A stretch of DNA of 64,000 nt. Origin: Candidatus Intricatilinea gracilis (GTDB taxonomy: Bacteria; Pseudomonadota; Gammaproteobacteria; Burkholderiales; Burkholderiaceae_C). Shown in pieces: positions 58,779 to 64,000 of this stretch. Where the stretch lies: the NCBI GenBank assembly GCA_016702605.1, contig JADJDQ010000006.1:1-64000 (forward strand). Direction: 5' to 3'. Within the stretch, counting starts at the first letter, position 1. Each line of letters begins with the position of its first letter. A model generated the notes under the pieces. It did not search any database. It was not told the DNA's origin and worked only from the letters and a program-made list of their open reading frames with translations. The translations under genes and the position numbers were made by a program.

Positions 58779-60632
58779 CTACTTGATGGTGAGCGTGTAT
58801 TTGCCGGCAGTGGCACCGACACCGCCGCTGAAATACACGACGCGCAGGAAGGCGGTCATGCTCGCCGTGGTCGACGGATTCGCGACCGTGACGGTGTCGA
58901 CCTGGCCAGTGCCTGCGCTCGACGTGGTGGTGCGAGCCCCGGCTTGGTTGTAGGCATACAGGTCGTAGTCCGACGTGGGGTTGGGCGCCAGCGTCGCGAC
59001 GACGGACTTGCCCGCCGGAATGGTGATGCGGAAGTAGTCGGCGTCGGTGCTCGTGGTGAAGTTGCCGCTCACGGTCGCCGGCCAGCTGACGGACTGGGCC
59101 GTGGTGGTGCTGTCGTTCGGTTCGACGTCGGCCGCTGCAGGCGGCGGCGCGGGTGCCGGCGGCGGCGGTGGCGGCGGTGGCGGGGCGACACCAACTGCCG
59201 CGTTGACGGCCGCGACCGCGTCGACGATGCCGGCGCCGCAGCCTTTGGTGCAGGCCACCGGCAGGGGGCGGGCGCTGGCCTTGAGGCGTGCATCGATGTC
59301 GTCTGGCGTGAGACTGGGGTTGCGTGCCAGCATCAGTGCCACCACACCCGCCACGTGAGGCGCGGCCATCGAGGTGCCTTGGTACCAGGCATAACTGTCG
59401 GCCCCCGGCGCCTTGGTGCCGGCGTTGAGTGTTGAATACACCCCGTTGGTGGCGGCCAGGCTCTGGTCACCGCCAGGTGCCGAGACATCGACCATCGCGC
59501 CGAAGTTCGAGTAAAACGACCGGGCGCCGCTCGGACCGACCGCGCCCACCGTGATCACACCGGTGCAGCTGGCCGGTGAGAAGCCGGCCGCGTCGAGGTT
59601 CGAGTTGCCGGCCGACACCACCACCACGGTGTTGCGGCTGCGCGCACTGTTGATGGCGTTTTGCGAGGTGGTGTCGCAAGCGCCCGGGCCACCGAGCGAC
59701 ATGTTGATGACACGCGCCGGCGTCGCGTTGATCGGCACACCCGGCACCGCGCCACCCGAGGCCCAGATGATGGCGTCGGCAATGTCCGACGTGAACCCGC
59801 CGCATTTGCCCAGCACCCTGATCGGCTGCACCTTGGCGCCATAGGCCACACCGGCCACACCAATCCGGTTGCCCGTGACGGCGGCGATGGTGCCAGCCGT
59901 GTGGGTACCGTGCCAGCTGCTGTTTTGTGCCGTCGATCCGGTGCCGCATTCACCTGCCTTGACCCAGTCGCCGGGGTCGAGCGCGCTGGCGTCGCGGCCG
60001 TTCCTGTCGTTGGCCACCACCGACGAGGTGATGAAGTCGTAGCCCGGCACGATGTTGGCGGCCAGGTCGGCGTGTGGGCGGTAGCCGGTGTCGATCACCG
60101 CCACGGTGACGCCGGCGCCCGTGGTCTTGTCCCACGTCGGCGGCAGGTTCAGCCCGCCCGCATTGGCCTGATAGTGCCACTGGCTGGCATACGAAGGATC
60201 GTTGGGCACGACCTGGATCGTCATGATGCGATCGGGTTCGGCGTATTCGACCAGCGGGTCGGTGGCCTTGATCTCGGCCGCCAACTGGCGTGCCCGGTCC
60301 AGCGTGAGCCGCTTGTTCAGCCTAAGCACATGCGAACCCGAACCGGTGCGGCGAAAGTGCTTGACCAACACGTCGGACTTGCCCGCGGCCCGTTCGGCAC
60401 TTTGAAGCGCTGCGGCATCCATCACGTCGGTGGTCGTGCGATTGCGGTACTTCACGATCAGGCGATCGGTGTCTTCGCTGACCTGCGGCTTGTTGTCCCT
60501 GTTGTCCTTGTCGTCCTTGTTGTCCCTGTCTGCGCCGCGGTGCATGGCCTGTGCCGTCATCGCGAGGGTGATGGCCAGAGCCAGTGGCGTGAGACGGCAA
60601 AGCCTGCCGAGTCGGATGAATCGTGGGTTCAT
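58779..60632 (-). CDS. Secreted subtilisin-family (S8) protease with a C-terminal PPC domain
   Basis: A 617-residue protease. It starts with a Sec signal peptide (RLTPLALAITLAMTAQA) followed by an Asp/Lys/Asn-rich segment (GADRDNKDDKDNRDNKPQ). The catalytic Asp is in AVIDTGYRPHADL, His in SSWHGTHTAGT and Ser in YQGTSMAAPHVAG; four Cys positions are shared with its paralog. A run of ten Pro (about 512-521) links to the PPC domain (DADYFRITIPAGKSVVATLA). It has no lipobox, unlike the paralog, so it should be released. AAGGGA precedes the ATG. Confidence 0.94.
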   Translation of the reverse strand: MNPRFIRLGRLCRLTPLALAITLAMTAQAMHRGADRDNKDDKDNRDNKPQVSEDTDRLIVKYRNRTTTDVMDAAALQSAERAAGKSDVLVKHFRRTGSGSHVLRLNKRLTLDRARQLAAEIKATDPLVEYAEPDRIMTIQVVPNDPSYASQWHYQANAGGLNLPPTWDKTTGAGVTVAVIDTGYRPHADLAANIVPGYDFITSSVVANDRNGRDASALDPGDWVKAGECGTGSTAQNSSWHGTHTAGTIAAVTGNRIGVAGVAYGAKVQPIRVLGKCGGFTSDIADAIIWASGGAVPGVPINATPARVINMSLGGPGACDTTSQNAINSARSRNTVVVVSAGNSNLDAAGFSPASCTGVITVGAVGPSGARSFYSNFGAMVDVSAPGGDQSLAATNGVYSTLNAGTKAPGADSYAWYQGTSMAAPHVAGVVALMLARNPSLTPDDIDARLKASARPLPVACTKGCGAGIVDAVAAVNAAVGVAPPPPPPPPPAPAPPPAAADVEPNDSTTTAQSVSWPATVSGNFTTSTDADYFRITIPAGKSVVATLAPNPTSDYDLYAYNQAGARTTTSSAGTGQVDTVTVANPSTTASMTAFLRVVYFSGGVGATAGKYTLTIK

Positions 60633-61034
60633 GTGTTCCCTTGTCTGGTGGTGTGCGGGCGGGCGCCCGACCTGCTGGTCGATGGCGCGACGAGACCAGA
60701 CCTCGGCAGACCCTGTGCAACCCGGCCACGCTGGCGCCGCCCTGTCAGCTGTGGACCGGCGCGTGCGCCAGCCCTGACAGCGCACCGGTGCCGGGTCGCG
60801 AGGAGAGTTGTGGGGTGCCGAGGATCGAGCGGTCGTCGATCCACTTCAGGCAGGCAGATTAATCAGCCGTAAGAGTCTGGCGGTGTGCAGCCTGCACAGA
60901 CACGGGGGGTGTGCCTGCAACTATTGCCGACTTCGGCCGCCACGTGAAGCAACCTTCGGACGACTGCCGGCTTGCTGCGCCACCACGATGGCCCGGAGTG
61001 GACCAGAGCGGTTGATGTGACCTGCGGCAGGTGA
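60633..61034. other. 402-bp gap between the secreted subtilase and regA
   Basis: No gene that I can support lies here. It holds the promoter of the secreted subtilase and the 3' side of regA. A 7-bp inverted repeat (CTGTCAG and CTGACAG, about 60747-60779) is the only structure noted. Confidence 0.6.
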
Positions 61035-61583
61035 TCAGTGTGCGGGCGGCCGCTTGTAGAGCTTGCGCTGCAATGTGCGCCGGTGCATGTTGAGCGCGCG
61101 TGCGGTGGCCGAGATGTTGCCGTCGTTGTCGGTCAGCACACGCTGGATGTGCTCCCATTCCAGCCGGTCGACCGACAGCGGCTTGTCGGTCGCCGTCGGC
61201 TCGGGGCAGGGCAGCTTGTTGTCGAACGCCGCGAGGATGTCGTCCACGCTGGACGGTTTGGTCAGGTAGTGCAGGGCACCGAGCTTGATGGCCTGGATGG
61301 CCGTGGCGATGCTGCCGAAGCCGGTCAGCACAAGGATGCGGGTGTTTTCGTCGATGACCTTGAGGCGTTCGACCACCTTCAGGCCCGACATGTCGGGCAG
61401 GCGCAGGTCGATGATGGCGTACTCGGGGGCGAGGTCCTCGATCAGCCGCAGGGCGGTGGCGCCGTCGTGCGCCGTGTCGACTGCAAATCCACGCGCCGCG
61501 AGTGCGCGGGTCAGGACCTGGCAAAACACGCGGTCGTCGTCGGCCAGCAGCAAGCTGGGACGGTCCGCCAATGGGGCATTCAT
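61035..61583 (-). CDS. regA: RegA/PrrA/ActR-type redox response regulator
   Basis: A 182-residue two-domain regulator. The receiver has LLADDDRVF, the phospho-acceptor Asp in IIDLRLPDMSGL, Thr in VLTGFGSIATAI and Lys in LTKPSS. A short linker with prolines leads to a Fis-type helix-turn-helix with the nearly invariant RegA sequence GNISATARALNMHRRTLQRK. RegA proteins control respiration, carbon, nitrogen and photosynthesis genes according to redox state. GAAGG supports the ATG. It follows the RegB-like kinase after 9 bp. Confidence 0.93.
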   Translation of the reverse strand: MNAPLADRPSLLLADDDRVFCQVLTRALAARGFAVDTAHDGATALRLIEDLAPEYAIIDLRLPDMSGLKVVERLKVIDENTRILVLTGFGSIATAIQAIKLGALHYLTKPSSVDDILAAFDNKLPCPEPTATDKPLSVDRLEWEHIQRVLTDNDGNISATARALNMHRRTLQRKLYKRPPAH

Positions 61584-61592
61584 GTCCTACCT

Positions 61593-62906
61593 TCAGGGTT
61601 TGTTGATCACGATGGAACTCAAGGGCACTGTCAGCCTCACGCTGGCACCGCCCGCCGAAAGGTTGGCCGGGTCGAGACGGCCGCCGAGTCGCGCGAGTGT
61701 GGCGGCCGTCAGCAGCAGGCCCATGCCCAGGCCGCCATGGGCCGACTTGGTCGAGCCAATGCGTTTACCCAGCCGCTCGAGTGCTTCGGGCGTGAAACCT
61801 GGCCCGCGGTCGCGCACCTCGACGACCAGATGCTCGGGCGCCCAACTGGCATCGACATGCACCTGTTCGGCCGATGCGTGCACGGCGTTGTCGATCACGT
61901 TGGTGATGGCCTGACGCAGGGTCTCTTCGGCAATCACGAGCGGCGCCGGGCTACTGGTGTCGAGGTGCAGCTCGATAGTGGTGCCTGGATGCAGGGCGCG
62001 CGCGCGCTCGACGATGGCTACGATGAACTGGTCGAGCCGTGCACCACTCGCCGACTCTGTGCGTCGCTGGCCCGCCGAACTGGCCAGCCCACTGATGATG
62101 CGTTTGCAGGCCTGGATCCGGTCGTCGAGCAGGCGCAGGTTGTGAGCCAGGTCGGGGTCGGCGCGGTGTTCACGTTCGAGTTCACCCACCACCACGGCCA
62201 TGGTCGCCAAAGGTGAACTGAGTTCATGGGCGTAACCCGCAGCGAGTGCACCGATGGCCACGACCGAGTCGTTGCGCATCTGCACGTCGCGCGCGTCGGC
62301 CAGCATGCGCTCGTGGCGCCTGATCGCCTGGCTCATGCGTGTGCCGAAAAAGGCTGCCAACGCCGCTGTCATCAGGTAGTTCACCACCATGCCGTTCTCA
62401 TGCAGTTCGTACACCTCGGTCATACCGCTCGGGTGATGCAGCGGCACGTGCCAGTGGCGCAGCAGGACATAGGCCACCATGGTCGACACAGCGATCATCC
62501 AGACCCTGCCGGACGGCAACGCCGAGGTGGCGATCGCCATCGGCACCAGGAACAGCGGCGCGAACGGGTTGGTGGCCCCCCCTGTGAGGAAGAGCACGAG
62601 TGTGAACAGGGCTATGTCGAGATGAACCTGCCAGAACAACTCGGATGAACTCACGCGCGGCGAGCGCCGCACCCGGGCCCAGGTGGCGATCGCCAACAGC
62701 ACTTCGGCCAGCAAGACCGACCAGAAAGCGACGTTTGGCACCGACACGCTGAAGTGGTGGGTGACCACCAGCATGGTCAATGCCTGGAAGAGTGGGGCCA
62801 CGCCGCGCAGGATGGCCAGCATGCGCAGACCCTGCAGCGCCGCTTCGTCGCCGGGATCACCGCCCACGGCCTCGCTGATGCGGGCCAGCCAGGGGCGCTC
62901 GGGCAT
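61593..62906 (-). CDS. regB: RegB/PrrB/ActS-type redox sensor kinase
   Basis: A protein of about 437 residues with five or six membrane segments, then a kinase core. The RegB hallmark GGATNPF, the ubiquinone-binding motif, is in the membrane part (LFLTGGATNPFAPLFLVP). The H-box is AAGYAHELSSPLATMAVVV, and the Cys in QACKRIISGL matches the redox-active Cys of RegB. N-box VIDNAVHAS and GLGMGLLLTAAT follow. It should phosphorylate RegA when the quinone pool is reduced. Start uncertain: 62906 (MPERPWLARI) or 62993, whose ATG lies in a 22-bp palindrome. Confidence 0.92.
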   Translation of the reverse strand: MPERPWLARISEAVGGDPGDEAALQGLRMLAILRGVAPLFQALTMLVVTHHFSVSVPNVAFWSVLLAEVLLAIATWARVRRSPRVSSSELFWQVHLDIALFTLVLFLTGGATNPFAPLFLVPMAIATSALPSGRVWMIAVSTMVAYVLLRHWHVPLHHPSGMTEVYELHENGMVVNYLMTAALAAFFGTRMSQAIRRHERMLADARDVQMRNDSVVAIGALAAGYAHELSSPLATMAVVVGELEREHRADPDLAHNLRLLDDRIQACKRIISGLASSAGQRRTESASGARLDQFIVAIVERARALHPGTTIELHLDTSSPAPLVIAEETLRQAITNVIDNAVHASAEQVHVDASWAPEHLVVEVRDRGPGFTPEALERLGKRIGSTKSAHGGLGMGLLLTAATLARLGGRLDPANLSAGGASVRLTVPLSSIVINKP

Positions 62907-62981
62907 GGGCCGGGATTGCACGCAAATCACTCCACTCGAACATGCGCCGCAAGTGTCGGCGTTGTCTGCCGCAATGGAAGG

Positions 62982-63003
62982 TGCCGGCGTCATGACGCCG
63001 GCA
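62982..63003. promoter_or_regulatory. 22-bp perfect palindrome at the regB 5' end
   Basis: Two 11-bp arms, TGCCGGCGTCA and TGACGCCGGCA, join with no spacer. The centre contains the ATG of the longer RegB reading. The site could be an operator or the base of an mRNA hairpin hiding that start. Confidence 0.5.
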
Positions 63004-63026
63004 GATTGCGGTGGTGGTCGACGCAC

Positions 63027-63498
63027 AACCCTGCCGCACTCTGAAGTGTCGGTAACACGGCGGACACAGGGATTGACCGGGATCAGTTTCCGCGGGGTGT
63101 CACGCCGGGGCGTATCCGCCGTGCGACGGCCTGTCGATCAGGACCGGAACAACAGATCAGAGCCGTCGTCACGCAGCAGTTGCGACCGATGTGGTGTGAA
63201 TGAGTCAGTGACGCTGTCGATATGGAACATTTTCCCGAGCAATTGAGCCGGTATCGCTTGTTGCTTATGTGAGGTTCAGCTTTCATCTGATCGGTGCCGC
63301 GTGTGACGACGTGTCGCAGATGTGACCCAAGGGTGTCTACCTAACATTACTGTGCGTTATCAATTCGGGCTTGCCTATCGATGGCGGCCAAGTAAGCCCC
63401 GCACACGAGTCGCGCGTTTAGTCGGACCTTGCCGATCGTCGGATGCCGTGATCTTGCGGGTATTGGGTTTGGTTGTTTTCTCGTCCAGGGGGGGTGAC
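63027..63498. other. 472-bp gap between regB and the multicopper oxidase
   Basis: No gene that I can support. The part near 63230-63370 is less GC-rich than its surroundings and is the likely promoter region of the oxidase gene. No clear terminator or long repeat is seen. Confidence 0.6.
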
Positions 63499-64000
63499 AT
63501 GCGTCCCACATGCAACATTGCGCGCTCGAAGTGCGTCCGGGCTTTCGATCGAACACGCGACCGGATGATGTCGCTTGTATGGTTGGTCGCAATCCTCCTG
63601 TCGGTGTTCGCGGGGCCGGCCCATGCGGCCATCAGTTGCCAGCGCAACGTCACCGCCAATGTGGTCGCCATCGACAAACCGCTGATGTACAACCGCCTGG
63701 GCGCGGGCAATATCAACGGCACGATCTTCGCGCTCACCCGCGACGTCATCAACGTCTCGAGCCAGTTGCCGCTCACGGCAGGCGGCATACCAACCCCCGG
63801 GCAACTCGACCTGCGCCCGGACAAGCGCCATCGCCCGCTTGTGTTGCGCATACGTGAGGGTGATTGCCTCACCGTCAACCTGACGAACCTGTTCACCGCA
63901 GCGCCCAACCCGCGCCAGATCAACGTGAACGGCCAGGACGTCATCGTTACCCCGGCCGGCCAGATCCTCGGCGTTCAACTCGACGAGCAGGTGCTCGACC
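63499..64000 (+). CDS. Secreted multicopper oxidase, N-terminal fragment
   Basis: About 167 residues of a protein that runs out of the window. An N-terminal signal peptide (MMSLVWLVAILLSVFAGPAH, then A) follows a basic region with several Arg. The mature part has PLMYNRLGAGNINGTIFAL and RPLVLRIREGDCLTVNLTNL, the first cupredoxin-like strands typical of large multicopper oxidases that are often several domains long, such as MofA/MnxG-type proteins proposed to oxidise manganese. Copper ligands are not yet reached, so activity is not shown. GGGGGGTGAC precedes the ATG at 63499; ATG 63565 is an alternative. Confidence 0.75.
   Translation, partial: MRPTCNIARSKCVRAFDRTRDRMMSLVWLVAILLSVFAGPAHAAISCQRNVTANVVAIDKPLMYNRLGAGNINGTIFALTRDVINVSSQLPLTAGGIPTPGQLDLRPDKRHRPLVLRIREGDCLTVNLTNLFTAAPNPRQINVNGQDVIVTPAGQILGVQLDEQVLD

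Noticed and set aside
58001..58822. A 273-codon minus-strand frame crossing the octanucleotide repeat
   Set aside because: It overlaps the 5' part of the lipoprotein protease in another frame and consists largely of Arg, Gly, Ala and Ser repeats.

Overview
The window is a GC-rich, densely coded chromosomal segment that looks like a betaproteobacterium of the order Burkholderiales, probably the Rubrivivax-Leptothrix-Ideonella (Sphaerotilaceae) group. This rests on gene content: a BoxB benzoyl-CoA epoxidase, a Bug/TctC-type binding protein, a RegB/RegA redox pair, an E. coli-type riboflavin synthase, a bipartite QueF, monofunctional-type RelA and the ctpA-moeB order. I see no phage, insertion sequence, integrase or CRISPR array. 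One tRNA is present (Val, GAC).

Layout. 1-4.4 kb: end of a molybdenum hydroxylase, an aldo/keto reductase, a frameshifted N-acylglucosamine 2-epimerase-family gene, a secreted protein and WrbA. 4.4-10.7 kb: PilZ-like and TPR proteins, then an S1C protease, MoxR ATPase, DUF58 and von Willebrand A gene run. 10.7-15.4 kb: a Phd/ParE toxin-antitoxin pair, a PD-(D/E)XK-XPD helicase and a ChrA transporter. 15.4-23 kb: housekeeping genes (ribE, an arsC-like gene, queF, ctpA, moeB-like, a LOG-family gene, arginase). 23-32 kb: an OmpR/EnvZ pair diverging from a SIMPL gene, 3-hydroxybutyrate dehydrogenase, an alpha/beta hydrolase, relA, tRNA-Val with a strong terminator, and a Bug protein. 32-36.8 kb: a signalling cluster (REC-GGDEF-EAL, PAS histidine kinase, double REC). 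36.9-39.3 kb: a reactive-sulfur operon (ArsR regulator, persulfide dioxygenase-rhodanese fusion, LGT-like/TlpA protein). 40-41.6 kb: a solitary boxB behind two palindromic operators. 42-51.4 kb: small proteins, pyruvate carboxylase, a BLUF photoreceptor, the glutathione-dependent formaldehyde pathway (frmA-frmB), a PEP-mutase-family gene and a CYTH triphosphatase. 51.4-56.2 kb: a diguanylate cyclase downstream of a photoactive-yellow-protein-like gene, a metallo-beta-lactamase-fold hydrolase, a lone ABC ATPase and small proteins. 56.5-60.6 kb: two tandem secreted subtilases separated by an octanucleotide minisatellite. 61-64 kb: RegA/RegB and the start of a large secreted multicopper oxidase.

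The most interesting items are the PYP-like gene, which keeps the chromophore Cys, Tyr and Glu positions, next to a diguanylate cyclase and 5.6 kb from a BLUF gene; the sulfur operon; a concentric nested palindrome in the ompR promoter; the orphan boxB with two phased operators; and an unusual number of short tandem repeats. Three metabolic genes carry single-base frameshifts, mostly in G/C runs, so at least some are probably sequence errors.
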